DNA of 27,702 nt from Bacillota bacterium (GCA_023428265.1 JAEYYW010000149.1:1-27702); one strand, 5' to 3'; positions 8,348 through 16,669 are shown, counted from the first letter of the stretch. Numbers and translations are program-made. The notes: a model not told the origin generated them from the sequence alone.

Positions 8348-9541
8348 CTATTGCACCAGAGCAAGCGTATCTCTGGCGATCATCAGCTCTTCATTGGTGC
8401 CGATGACCATTGTGCGCACCTTGGCGCCGGGGGCGGAAATGTCTATCTCGGAGGCCTTCTTGGCGTTGAGCTCGTCATCAATGGCGACGCCGAGGTATTC
8501 CAGATCCTTCACGATCATCTTGCGCAGCAGCGGGTTGTTTTCCCCGATCCCGGCGGAGAACACAATGGCGTCCAGACCGCCCATCGCGGCGGCGTAGGCG
8601 CCGATGTATTTACGGATGCGGTAGCAGAACACATCCACCGCCAGGCGGGCGCGGTCATTGCCCTCTTCGCTGGCCTGCAGCACGTCGCGCATGTCGGAGC
8701 TCACACCGGAGATGCCGATCAGGCCCGACTTCTTGTTGAGCATCGAGAGGACCTGCTCAATCGTCATATTGGCGCGGTTCATCAGGTATTCAATGATCGT
8801 GGGATCCATGTCGCCGCTGCGGGTGCCCATCAGCACGCCTTCCAGCGGGGTCAGGCCCATGGAAGTGTCCACACACTTTCCATCCTTGATGGCCGCCAGT
8901 GAGGAGCCGTTGCCCAGGTGGCAGGTCACAATCTTGAGGCCCTGCTGCGGGCGGCCCATAAACTCCGCGGTGCGCTTGGCCAGATAACGGTGGGATGTGC
9001 CATGGAAACCGTAGCGGCGGATGTCCATGGTCTGATAATACTCATAAGGGATGCCATAAATAAAAGCATAATCGGGCATCGTCTGGTGGAAGGCGGTGTC
9101 AAACACGGCGACCATGGGCGTGTTGGGCATCACTTTCTGGCAAGCCTCAATGCCCATGATGTTGGCGGGGTTGTGCAATGGGCCCAGCGGGATGTAGGCA
9201 CGCACGGTCTCAATCACTTCGTCAGTGATCAACATGGACTCGGTGAACTTCTGCCCGCCGTGCAGCACGCGGTGGCCCACCGCATGGATGGCGCTCATGT
9301 CCTCGATCACGCCGTGCTTCGGGTCGGTGAGCGCCTTCAGGACAATCTTGATGGCATCGGTGTGGTCCTTCATCGGCTGCTCAATCACAACGGCTTCTTT
9401 GCCGGTGGGTCTATGTTGCAGATTGGAGCCTTCAATGCCGATGCGCTCCGCCAGGCCCTTGGCGATGATCTGCTCATTGTCCATATCAATGAGCTGGTAC
9501 TTCAACGACGAGCTTCCGGCGTTGATCACGAGGATTTTCAT
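8348..9541 (-). CDS. ackA: Acetate kinase
   Basis: Full-length acetate kinase (397 residues), which interconverts acetyl phosphate plus ADP with acetate plus ATP and yields ATP in fermentative acetate formation. The family signatures are all there: NAGSSSLKYQL at the N-terminus, GHRVLHGG, FDTAFHQTMP, YGFHGTSHRY, CHLGNGSSLAA, LMGTRSGDMDP, FSAGIGENN and the closing IGTNEELMIARDT. The frame is open further upstream (to 9574) but the ATG at 9541 gives the canonical MKILVINAG start and has AGGAGGG (9548-9554) 6 bases upstream. The usual partner pta is not adjacent. The divergent neighbour is tmcAL, whose enzyme uses acetate. A promoter lies at 9631-9659 and a terminator at 8306-8331. Confidence 0.97.
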   Translation of the reverse strand: MKILVINAGSSSLKYQLIDMDNEQIIAKGLAERIGIEGSNLQHRPTGKEAVVIEQPMKDHTDAIKIVLKALTDPKHGVIEDMSAIHAVGHRVLHGGQKFTESMLITDEVIETVRAYIPLGPLHNPANIMGIEACQKVMPNTPMVAVFDTAFHQTMPDYAFIYGIPYEYYQTMDIRRYGFHGTSHRYLAKRTAEFMGRPQQGLKIVTCHLGNGSSLAAIKDGKCVDTSMGLTPLEGVLMGTRSGDMDPTIIEYLMNRANMTIEQVLSMLNKKSGLIGISGVSSDMRDVLQASEEGNDRARLAVDVFCYRIRKYIGAYAAAMGGLDAIVFSAGIGENNPLLRKMIVKDLEYLGVAIDDELNAKKASEIDISAPGAKVRTMVIGTNEELMIARDTLALVQ

Positions 9542-9630
9542 GAAATGCCCTCCTAAAAAAATCGAACGGAACACCGTTATATTTTACCAATTTACTGCCC
9601 CAGCCCCGAACGGGACATCGGGCCCGAACC

Positions 9631-9659
9631 ATTATAATACGGAGAAGTGATAAAAACAA
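9631..9659 (-). promoter_or_regulatory. Sigma-A promoter for ackA
   Basis: Minus strand: TTGTTT (9654-9659), 17-base spacer, TATAAT (9631-9636). The -10 box is perfect. The leader to the ackA start codon would be about 80 bases. Confidence 0.6.
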
Positions 9660-9744
9660 ACACGAAATGCACGATTTATGACAACCCGTCTTGCTGTTAC
9701 CAATAATTGTGCCGTTGCACATAGGAACAACCGCCGCGCTGTGG

Positions 9745-9750
9745 TAAACT
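9745..9750 (+). promoter_or_regulatory. Possible -10 box for a leaderless tmcAL transcript
   Basis: TAAACT with TGG directly upstream (extended -10) ends only 6 bases before the tmcAL ATG at 9757, so transcription would start at or next to the start codon. No good -35 box and no Shine-Dalgarno sequence are seen before this ATG, which fits a leaderless message but does not prove it. Confidence 0.3.
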
Positions 9751-9756
9751 GATGCC

Positions 9757-10962
9757 ATGAAGATCACCGGAATCATAGCCGAATATAACCCTTTTCACAA
9801 TGGGCACAGTTACCAAATCGAACGCGCCCGGGCGCTGAGCGGCTGCGACGCGGTTGTTGCGGTGATGAGCGGCAACTTCGTGCAGCGGGGCGAGCCGGCG
9901 GCCTTTGACAAGTGGGCCCGCGCCCGGATGGCGCTGCAGTGCGGGGTGGACGCTGTGTTTGAACTGCCGGCGTTTTACGCACTGCAAAGCGCCGATTGGT
10001 TTGCATGGGGCGGCGTGGCCACGCTGAACGGCCTGGGTGCCGATTGCCTTTGTTTCGGGGCCGAATCGCCGGACCTCACGCTGCTCCGGCAGCTTTCCGG
10101 CCTGTGGGATGATGAGCCTGAGGAGCTGCGCGCCGCGATCCGGTCGGGGCTCAAAGCCGGCAAGCCCCACCCAAAGGCCCGGGCTGAGGCGCTGGGGCGC
10201 TGGCTGGGCCATCCGGGCAGCGAAGAACTGCTGGCCTCGCCAAACTCCGTGCTGGGCGCAATGTATCTCAAACAGCTGGCTGCACTTGAAAGCTCCATGG
10301 AGCCTTTGGCAATCCAGAGGGTGCAGGCCGGCTACCACGACGAAAACATCACCGGAGCCGTTGCCAGCGCCACCGCCATCCGCAAAGCCCTGGCGGAAGG
10401 ATCCGGTGGCTGGCGGCAGGCCGTGCCCGCCGAGGCGGCGGCCATCATCGCCGAGCAAGAAGAGCTGGGCGCCGGGCCGGTTTGGCCGGATGATTTTTCC
10501 CAGGCGCTGCTGTATGCACTGCGCATTACCGCCCAGCTGCCGGACACTGCCGAAGGGTTGCACAACCGCATGGCCCGTGCTGCCGCAGCGACAGGCTCTT
10601 TCAGCTCTTTCTGTGCCGCCGCCAAGAGCAAGCGTTACACGCTTGCCCGCATCAAACGCGCCGCAATGCAGGCGATGATGGGCATCACCGCCGATGACAT
10701 CGCGATGCTGCGGACGGAAAAGCCCATCTATGCCAGGCTGCTGGGGTACTCCCGGCGGGCGGAGGGGTTGGTTGGCGAGCTGGCCGGAAGGGCCAGAATC
10801 CCCTTTGTGGCACGGGCCGCGGAGTTCGAGCCTAAATCCGAAGCGATGGCCCGGCTGTGGGAGATTGACCGGCTGGCCAGCGATGTGTACGCACTGGGAA
10901 TCAAAAACCCCGCCTTGCGGCTAGCAAGGCGGGATTACAAAGAAAAGATGATCATTTTATAG
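9757..10962 (+). CDS. tmcAL: tRNA(Met) cytidine acetate ligase (TmcAL, YlbM)
   Basis: A 401-residue protein matching TmcAL, which activates acetate with ATP and forms N4-acetylcytidine at the wobble position of elongator tRNA(Met). The N-terminal nucleotidyltransferase signature EYNPFHNGH (H14 and H17 of the HxGH motif) is exact, and further family blocks follow: MSGNFVQRGEPAAFDKW, VFELPAFYALQSADWFA, LGADCLCFGAES, SPNSVLGAMYLKQL and ATAIRKAL. Length is normal (about 400). The start at 9757 gives the canonical MKITGIIAEYNPFHNGH beginning, although no ribosome binding site is visible in front of it. The last codons contain a 10-bp inverted repeat that works as a terminator for the convergent patatin gene. 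Divergent ackA produces the same metabolite this enzyme uses. Confidence 0.93.
   Translation: MKITGIIAEYNPFHNGHSYQIERARALSGCDAVVAVMSGNFVQRGEPAAFDKWARARMALQCGVDAVFELPAFYALQSADWFAWGGVATLNGLGADCLCFGAESPDLTLLRQLSGLWDDEPEELRAAIRSGLKAGKPHPKARAEALGRWLGHPGSEELLASPNSVLGAMYLKQLAALESSMEPLAIQRVQAGYHDENITGAVASATAIRKALAEGSGGWRQAVPAEAAAIIAEQEELGAGPVWPDDFSQALLYALRITAQLPDTAEGLHNRMARAAAATGSFSSFCAAAKSKRYTLARIKRAAMQAMMGITADDIAMLRTEKPIYARLLGYSRRAEGLVGELAGRARIPFVARAAEFEPKSEAMARLWEIDRLASDVYALGIKNPALRLARRDYKEKMIIL
10903..10933 (-). terminator. Terminator for patatin gene, embedded in the tmcAL coding end
   Basis: CCCGCCTTGC (10909-10918) pairs perfectly with GCAAGGCGGG (10924-10933) around the 5-base loop GGCTA. 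Read on the minus strand the stem is followed by TTTTT (complement of 10903-10907). It lies about 50 bases past the patatin stop codon and wholly inside tmcAL codons for the last 20 or so residues. Confidence 0.75.
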
Positions 10963-10964
10963 CC

Positions 10965-11006
10965 ACTGACTACTGACTACTGGCTACTGGCTACTGATTA
11001 CTGACT
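10965..11006. repeat. Six tandem copies of a 7-bp repeat (ACTGRYT)
   Basis: Units, each 7 bases: ACTGACT, ACTGACT, ACTGGCT, ACTGGCT, ACTGATT, ACTGACT (10965-10971 through 11000-11006). They begin just after the tmcAL stop and run over the 3' end and stop codon of the convergent patatin gene. Gain or loss of one 7-bp unit would change the last residues of the patatin protein. Heptamer tandem repeats of this kind recall the STRR repeats described in cyanobacteria, but the unit differs. Confidence 0.9.
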
Positions 11007-11817
11007 GCCCTTTCTCCCCCACCGTTATTCCGGCATTGCCCAACTTTTCCAGAAGCTCTTCCATCACCAGCTCCGCCGCCGCGCGGCCTTTGAGGGCGCA
11101 ATCCTCCACCTGGTTGAAGTTGGCGGGGTTCACATTCTGGGTGTCGGGCACGATCGTGACGTCGGCGGTGGACACCCTGCCCCGGGTGGCTTCCCATTCC
11201 TGCAGCTCGAAGGAGCTGATCATCACATCGATGATGTTTTTGGGCGTCATGCGCGGGCCGCCGCGGTAGCCCACGTCCACCGCGATCACAAAGTCCGCAC
11301 CCATCTCGCGGGCCACGCCCACAGGCACCCGGTCCAGCACGCCGCCATCCACATAGGTCTTGCCGGCAAGCATGACCGGTTCAAACACGCCGGGGATCGA
11401 GATGCTGGCGCGCACCGCCTCTGCCGCCTTGCCGGACTTGAACACCATGGCGGTGCCGTCCTCCAGGCAGGCGGACACGGCTGCATAGGGCAGCTTCATC
11501 TGCTCAATCAACCGGTCGCCGGTCAGCGTGCGGATGATCATGTCCACCCGCTGGCCGCGAATCAGGCCCAGGCGGGGCAGCGTGATGTCAAACAGCTTGC
11601 GATACTCCATGGAGCAGATCTGCTGGGCCAGGCCACGGATCATTTTGCCAGACGCGCCGTTGGCATAAAGGCAGCCCACCACAGACCCCATGCTGGTGCC
11701 GGTAACAATATCAATGGGCACGCCCCGCTCTTCCAGCACCTCCAGCACGCCGATGTGCGCCAGCCCCCTGGCCGCGCCCGCACCCAGAGCCAACCCAACC
11801 TTTGGTCTGTCGCCCAT
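10984..11817 (-). CDS. Patatin-like phospholipase (RssA-type serine hydrolase)
   Basis: From the ATG at 11817 the protein has 277 residues and begins with the patatin core: GLALGAGAARGLAHIGVLEVLEE (oxyanion-hole glycines, residues 11-18), the nucleophile elbow GTSMG (S42) and the partner aspartate in TYVDGGVLDRVP, the Ser-Asp dyad of the family. Such small bacterial patatin proteins hydrolyse acyl esters of lipids; substrates are rarely known. It is cytosolic (no signal peptide). The frame runs up to 11859, but the ATG at 11817 puts GAGAGGG 7-8 bases upstream and starts directly at the conserved domain. It lies 72 bases after the dehydrogenase gene and may be the last gene of the recD2 unit. 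The last seven residues are encoded by the 7-bp tandem repeat. Confidence 0.88.
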   Translation of the reverse strand: MGDRPKVGLALGAGAARGLAHIGVLEVLEERGVPIDIVTGTSMGSVVGCLYANGASGKMIRGLAQQICSMEYRKLFDITLPRLGLIRGQRVDMIIRTLTGDRLIEQMKLPYAAVSACLEDGTAMVFKSGKAAEAVRASISIPGVFEPVMLAGKTYVDGGVLDRVPVGVAREMGADFVIAVDVGYRGGPRMTPKNIIDVMISSFELQEWEATRGRVSTADVTIVPDTQNVNPANFNQVEDCALKGRAAAELVMEELLEKLGNAGITVGEKGQSVISSQ

Positions 11818-11889
11818 GGGAATCACCCTCTCTCGCGTTATCCTTGTATATCTTAACACTCATTGATGCAGCTTAGCACCAATCTTCTG

Positions 11890-12846
11890 CTATCCCACCG
11901 TGTTTACAGGGTTGCCGCCCAGAAAGCTTTTCAGATTGTTTACGGCGATGTCCATCAGCCGCACGCGGGCTTCATAAGTGGCCCAGCCGAAGTGCGGCGT
12001 AATGAGGCAGTTTTTGGCGGAAAGCAGCGGGTTATCAGCCTTCGGCGGCTCGGCGGAGAGCACGTCCACACCGGCTCCCGCGATTCTCCCGGCGTTCAGC
12101 GCGTCTGCCAGGTCCTGCTCGGCGATCACCGGCCCGCGGGAGGTATTGATCAAGAAGGCTGTGCGCTTCATTTTAGCAATGGTGTCGCGGTTGATCAACC
12201 CCGCTGTTTCCGGCGTGAGCGGGCAATGCAGGCTGATCACGTCAGATTGCTCCAGCAGCTCGTCGATACTGGCCCAGCGGAAGTTCCTGCGGGCGGACTG
12301 ATCGGTCTGCCGCCGGCTGTAGCCCAGCACGTTCATGCCGAAGGCCGCGGCAATATCGGCCACTTGCATGCCGATGCGCCCGAAGCCGATGATGCCCAGC
12401 GTCTTGCCGGCAAGCTCAATCAGCGGGTAATCCCAGAAGCTGAAGTCAGGGTTTGAGGCCCAGCGGCCCGACCGCACGGCATCGCTGTGGGCCTGGGCGT
12501 GGTGGCAATGCTCCAGCATGAACATAAACACCAGTTGCGCCACTGAGGTGGTGCTGTAATCGGGGATATTGGTCACAACAACGCCCTGCGCTTTGGCCGC
12601 AGCCACGTCCACGATGTTGTAGCCGGTTGCCAGGACGCCGATATATTTGAGATCGGGCAGTTTCTTCAGCGTGTCGGCACTCAGGGGGGTCTTGTTGGTG
12701 AGCAGTGCGGTGGCTCCGGCAGAGCGGCTGAGAATGTCTTCCGGTGCGGTGCGGCCGTGAATGACCACATCGCCCAGAGCCTTCAAGCCCTCCCAACTCA
12801 GGTCGCCGGGGTTCATCGCATAGCCGTCCAACACTACGATCTTCAT
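11890..12846 (-). CDS. D-isomer-specific 2-hydroxyacid dehydrogenase (glycerate dehydrogenase-like)
   Basis: A 318-residue NAD(P)-dependent dehydrogenase that reduces 2-keto acids to D-2-hydroxy acids. The Rossmann signature GIIGFGRIG is at 151-159, and the catalytic residues are the Arg in NTSRGPV (R237), Glu in SAEPP (E266) and His in TPHFGW (H285). The sequence as a whole is close to glycerate dehydrogenase/hydroxypyruvate reductase types, but substrate is not fixed by motifs. After the second strand of the Rossmann fold the protein has YSRR rather than the acidic residue usual for NAD, hinting at NADPH use. ATG at 12846 has GGAGGG about 7 bases upstream. The PHP gene ends 26 bases upstream on the same strand, so the two are probably in one message. 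Confidence 0.9.
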   Translation of the reverse strand: MKIVVLDGYAMNPGDLSWEGLKALGDVVIHGRTAPEDILSRSAGATALLTNKTPLSADTLKKLPDLKYIGVLATGYNIVDVAAAKAQGVVVTNIPDYSTTSVAQLVFMFMLEHCHHAQAHSDAVRSGRWASNPDFSFWDYPLIELAGKTLGIIGFGRIGMQVADIAAAFGMNVLGYSRRQTDQSARRNFRWASIDELLEQSDVISLHCPLTPETAGLINRDTIAKMKRTAFLINTSRGPVIAEQDLADALNAGRIAGAGVDVLSAEPPKADNPLLSAKNCLITPHFGWATYEARVRLMDIAVNNLKSFLGGNPVNTVG

Positions 12847-12872
12847 GTGCAGTCCCTCCAGAAAGAATTATA

Positions 12873-13547
12873 TCAAAGGGCAGGCGGCGCTGTGTGGAGT
12901 GCCGGATTGCTCTCCGACAGAACCGCAACCAGCCCTTTGTTGTCAGCAATGCCATCGGGCAGCCAGATGCCACCGCGGCCAAGATCATCCAATTGGTGGA
13001 AGTCGCTGCCGGCGATCCGCCGGAGCCCGTGGCGCGCCGCGTGCTCCTCCGCCAGCTCGTTGCGGCTGACGTGCCGCCGGTTTCCGTTAAAAACCTCCAC
13101 GCCATGCAGGAGTTCCACCGGCGCTCGCTCCATATTGTCTCGGAACGGGTGGGCTTGATACACCAGAAGGCCCTCTTCGCAGGCCATTTGGCAAACCTTC
13201 TCCAATGTCCAGACGCAAAGCTCAGGATATTTGACGAGATGCTCTTCGGCCAGACCATAAATAAGGAACTCCCCGCTGAAACCGGGAAGCGCCAGCTCCA
13301 TGCCCAGCAGCACCGCAACGCCGGCTGCCTCACCGGCTTTTCGCATCAGGCGATAACCGGATAGCCAGCGATTGATCTGCTCCTTGCGATCAGAAGCCAG
13401 CTCCGCCAGCGTCCAGTGGTTGTAGTGATCGGTGCACACGATCAGGCCATAACCGGCCGATTGGTAAAGCGCGGGGATTTCGGCGGCAGCCACGCAGCCG
13501 CAAAGGCTCACCTCCGCCGTGTGACAATGGGTTTCCGCTAGCAGCAT
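12873..13547 (-). CDS. PHP-domain metal-dependent phosphoesterase
   Basis: A 224-residue protein consisting of one PHP domain. Metal ligands can be seen in order: THCHT (H7, H9), CTDHYN (D40, H41), GMEL (E84), QAHP (H133) and GSDFHQ (D182, H184). PHP proteins hydrolyse phosphate esters with two or three metal ions; stand-alone members include histidinol phosphatases, oligonucleotide and nucleotide phosphatases. Nothing here selects among them. ATG at 13547 follows GGAG by about 8 bases. It lies 25 bases after comF and 26 before the dehydrogenase, so it is likely an operon member. Confidence 0.85.
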   Translation of the reverse strand: MLLAETHCHTAEVSLCGCVAAAEIPALYQSAGYGLIVCTDHYNHWTLAELASDRKEQINRWLSGYRLMRKAGEAAGVAVLLGMELALPGFSGEFLIYGLAEEHLVKYPELCVWTLEKVCQMACEEGLLVYQAHPFRDNMERAPVELLHGVEVFNGNRRHVSRNELAEEHAARHGLRRIAGSDFHQLDDLGRGGIWLPDGIADNKGLVAVLSESNPALHTAPPAL

Positions 13548-13572
13548 ATCAACACTCCAATTCTTCCATCAC

Positions 13573-14304
13573 TCATTCCGGCACGGCGGCAGCCACGACG
13601 GTATACACCCGCGCAGCGCCCATCTGCCGCAGGATCGCCACGCACACCCGCAGCGTGGAGCCGGTGGTGAGGATGTCGTCCACCAGCAACACAACCTTGC
13701 CTGCCACGGCATCGCGGCCGGCGCGGTAGCTGCTTTCGGCGCTCTTCCGGCGCTGCCGGAGGCCGCCCTTGGTGCGGGAGATGATTCTCGTGTGCACCGG
13801 CCGGGAGAGCGCGCGGCGGAGCATAGGTTTGTCCAGGGCCTGGGCGACCCACTCCGCCAGCAGCTCCGATTGGTTGTAGCCCCGGTTGAGCCGCCGCATC
13901 CAGTGCATCGGCACAGGCACCACGCAATCGACGATGCCGGCAACCCCTCCAGCCTTCACGGCTTCAGCCATGCCATGGCAAAACAGCTCCCGCGTGCCGG
14001 TGCGGTCCTTGAACTTCATCGCAACCAGCAGGCCCCTGGCCAGGTCCTTGTAGTCATGGGCGGCGAACCCGCCGTCAGAGACCGCCCCGTTGGCGCGGCA
14101 GGAGCGACACATCCGCTCCTCCCCGGTGCAGGTGCGCCCGCAGCCGGGGCAGATGGGCCCAAACGGCGGCGGCATCAGCTTGGCACAATCCGGGCAGAGC
14201 ACACCGGGCAAATCCAGCTCCACACCGCAGATGCCGCAGGCAATCGCCCGCGGATAAACCAGATCAAGCACGGTTTCCACCGCGCGCTTAACCGGGCTTG
14301 GCAT
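13573..14304 (-). CDS. comF: ComF family phosphoribosyltransferase-like protein
   Basis: A 243-residue ComF/ComFC-like protein. It has an N-terminal zinc-finger region with paired cysteines (CGIC at 23-26, CPDC at 37-40, CPGC at 52-55 and CRSC at 66-69), the family motif RGYNQSELLA in the middle and a PRPP-binding loop LLVDDILTTGSTL near 205-217. In naturally competent bacteria ComF proteins assist uptake of single-stranded DNA with the ComFA helicase; in other Firmicutes the role is less certain. The ATG at 14304 overlaps the end of recD2 by 17 bases and its GGAGGG site lies inside recD2, so translation of the two is probably coupled. Confidence 0.9.
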   Translation of the reverse strand: MPSPVKRAVETVLDLVYPRAIACGICGVELDLPGVLCPDCAKLMPPPFGPICPGCGRTCTGEERMCRSCRANGAVSDGGFAAHDYKDLARGLLVAMKFKDRTGTRELFCHGMAEAVKAGGVAGIVDCVVPVPMHWMRRLNRGYNQSELLAEWVAQALDKPMLRRALSRPVHTRIISRTKGGLRQRRKSAESSYRAGRDAVAGKVVLLVDDILTTGSTLRVCVAILRQMGAARVYTVVAAAVPE

Positions 14305-16516
14305 CGGCCACCCTCCGGAACGCGTGCGGCAGGCCTGAGTAACGCTGGCGGATGCGGTTGTTGCTGACCATGCCGGCCACGCAATCCTCCCTGCCGGTGA
14401 TCACGACCAGCTTCCTGGCCCTGGTGATGGCGGTGTAAAGCAGGTTGCGGGTGAGCAGCATCGGCGGGCCGCCCACCAGCGGCAGCACCACCACCGGAAA
14501 CTCACTGCCCTGGCTCTTGTGGATCGACACGGCGTAGGCCAGTTGCAGCTCCTCCGCCTGGGAAAACTCATACACAGCTTCGCGGCCATCGTCAAACAGC
14601 ACGGTGATCATGCGGCCTTCGCTGTCTATGTCGCTGATCATGCCCATGTCGCCATTGAACACGCCGTCGCCGGTTTCATCGGCCCCTGTCTCCGACGCCT
14701 TTCGCCAGTTCATGTTGTAATTGTTCTTCACCTGCATTACTTTGTCGCCTGTGCGGAAAACCGTGTCGCCAACCTTGTGCTCCCGCTTCATCGGGTGCGG
14801 CGGGTTAAACGCCTGCTGCAGCCGCTGGTTCAGCACCACCACGCCCAGCTCGCCCTTCCGGGTGGGCGTGAGCACCTGGATGTCTTTCAACGGATCCCAG
14901 TTGCCGTAACGCGGCAGGCGGTAGGAAACCAGCTTCAACGTGGAATCCAGCGCCTCCTCGGCGGTGCGCTTGCGCTCAAAGAAAAAGTCGGAATCCACAC
15001 GGCCCAGCTCCGGCATCAGCCCTTCGTTCACGCGGTGGGCGTTGGTGATGATGAGGCTGGATTCCGCCTGCCGGAAGATCCTCTTGAGAAACACCACACG
15101 GGGCATGCCGCTGCCGATCACATCTTTCAGCACATTGCCGGGGCCCACGCTGGGGAGCTGGTCCGCATCACCCACCATCACCAACCGGCTGCCGGGCCGG
15201 ATTGCCTTTAGGAACTTCTGCATCAGCAGGATGTCCACCATCGAGCATTCGTCCACGATCACCGCGTCGGCATCCAAGGGGTTGCTCTCATCCCGTTTGA
15301 AGTAGCCCTCCCCGCCCTCGCCGGCGGCGTATTCCAGCAGCCGGTGCAGCGTCTTGGCCTCGTGGCCGGTGGCTTCGGTCATACGCTTGGCGGCGCGGCC
15401 CGTCGGCGCGGCAAGAGCCACCTTGAGGCCGGCGTTTTCCAGCACGCCGATGACGCAGTTGATGCAAGTGGTTTTCCCGGTGCCTGGCCCACCCGTGATC
15501 ACCGACACACCGCCGGACAGCGCCGCCATCACGGCCTCGCGCTGCTCCGCAGCCAGCGAAATGCCCTTCTTCTGCGCCTCGGCATCCACCACCTCGCCCA
15601 GGTCTTCCCAAAACAGCGCCTCCTGGCCGCTCTTCAGCTCCAGAATGCGTTTGGCGACCTCGCGCTCGGCCAGCCGGAACTGGGGCAGCCAAACCAGCAC
15701 CTGCCCCTCCACCGTCTCCATCACCACGCGGCCATCCACGGCCAGGCGGGCCAGCGCTTCCTCCAGCCGGTTCTCATCGTTGGCGTTCAGGAGCCGCTGC
15801 GCCCATTGGTAAAGCTGGGGTTGCGGCAGGCAAGTGTGGCCCTCGCCGGAAGAAGCTTCCCGCAGCACATGGATGAGCCCGGCCTTCATGCGCGAAAGCG
15901 ACTGCTCGTCGATGCCCATGCTCCGGGCGATGCGGTCGGCAGTTTTGAACCCAACGCCATCCACATCGTCCACCATCTGGTAGGGGTTTTCCTTCACGCT
16001 GCGCTCAGTCGCCGCGCCATATTGCCGGTAGATCCTGGTGGCGGTGCCGGTGGCGATGCCCAGCGACTGCAAAAAGACCATCGCCGCCTGCATTTCGTAA
16101 TGCTCGGCAAAGCCCTGCGCGATGGCCGTGGCCCTGGATGCGCCGATGCCCTCAATCTCCGTGAGGCGCCCCGGTTGGTAACGGATCATATTGAGTGTCT
16201 CCAGCCCGAAATGGTCCACGATGCGCTGGGCTGTGACGGGCCCCACACCGGGCACCACACCGGAAGCCAGATAGCGGGAAATGCCCTCCAGCGTGTCCGG
16301 CGCCTGGACGGAAACGGAGCTGATCCTGAACTGCGCGCCATACACCGCATGGCTCGTCCACTCGCCTTCCAGGATCACTTTTGTGCCCTCGGAAAGATGC
16401 GGCACCACACCCACCGCCGTGTGCAGCTCACCGCCCGCAGAAACCTCCGCCACGGTGTAGCCGTTGTCGTCGTTGCGGTAGACAATGCCTTCCACGATTG
16501 CCTCGAGTTTTTCCAT
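14288..16516 (-). CDS. recD2: RecD2-type ATP-dependent DNA helicase
   Basis: From the ATG at 16516 the protein has 742 residues, normal for RecD2, a 5'-3' superfamily 1B helicase found without RecBC and linked to DNA repair and replication-fork maintenance. In order: an N-terminal OB-like domain (about 1-70), helix-hairpin-helix segments (GVVPGVGPVTAQRIV near 86-100, IEGIGASRATAIA near 121-133), then the helicase core with Walker A GGPGTGKTT (342-350), VIVDECSMVD, VGDADQLPSVGPGNVL, LKRIFRQAESS, and the C-terminal HKSQGSEFPVVVLPL and LLYTAITRARK. The frame stays open to 17047, but that extension is antisense to the pentapeptide gene and unrelated to the family, so MEKLEAIVEG is the start. The AAGGAG upstream is 16 bases from this ATG, unusually far. 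It shares its stop region with comF. Confidence 0.93.
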   Translation of the reverse strand: MEKLEAIVEGIVYRNDDNGYTVAEVSAGGELHTAVGVVPHLSEGTKVILEGEWTSHAVYGAQFRISSVSVQAPDTLEGISRYLASGVVPGVGPVTAQRIVDHFGLETLNMIRYQPGRLTEIEGIGASRATAIAQGFAEHYEMQAAMVFLQSLGIATGTATRIYRQYGAATERSVKENPYQMVDDVDGVGFKTADRIARSMGIDEQSLSRMKAGLIHVLREASSGEGHTCLPQPQLYQWAQRLLNANDENRLEEALARLAVDGRVVMETVEGQVLVWLPQFRLAEREVAKRILELKSGQEALFWEDLGEVVDAEAQKKGISLAAEQREAVMAALSGGVSVITGGPGTGKTTCINCVIGVLENAGLKVALAAPTGRAAKRMTEATGHEAKTLHRLLEYAAGEGGEGYFKRDESNPLDADAVIVDECSMVDILLMQKFLKAIRPGSRLVMVGDADQLPSVGPGNVLKDVIGSGMPRVVFLKRIFRQAESSLIITNAHRVNEGLMPELGRVDSDFFFERKRTAEEALDSTLKLVSYRLPRYGNWDPLKDIQVLTPTRKGELGVVVLNQRLQQAFNPPHPMKREHKVGDTVFRTGDKVMQVKNNYNMNWRKASETGADETGDGVFNGDMGMISDIDSEGRMITVLFDDGREAVYEFSQAEELQLAYAVSIHKSQGSEFPVVVLPLVGGPPMLLTRNLLYTAITRARKLVVITGREDCVAGMVSNNRIRQRYSGLPHAFRRVADAKPG

Positions 16517-16547
16517 TCGTTTGCGGATCCAACTCCTTATGGGCAAT

Positions 16548-16576
16548 ATCATACCATCATTCGCCAGATCGTTCCA
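16548..16576 (-). promoter_or_regulatory. Candidate promoter for recD2 unit
   Basis: Minus strand: TGGAAC (16571-16576), 17-base spacer, TATGAT (16548-16553) with TGG directly upstream of the -10 (extended -10). The -35 box is poor. Confidence 0.4.
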
Positions 16577-16640
16577 GAAAAACAGGCGGCATTTCGCTGC
16601 CCCTGCCGGGCAAACGGAGGCAAAGGGACGCCCGTGTGCG

Positions 16641-16669
16641 TTGCGATATGGCAAACCGTCTGTTATGAT
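16641..16669 (+). promoter_or_regulatory. Promoter for pentapeptide-repeat gene
   Basis: TTGCGA (16641-16646), 17-base spacer, TATGAT (16664-16669). The start codon at 16694 is about 18 bases after the predicted transcript start. It diverges from the recD2 promoter within about 100 bases. Confidence 0.55.
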
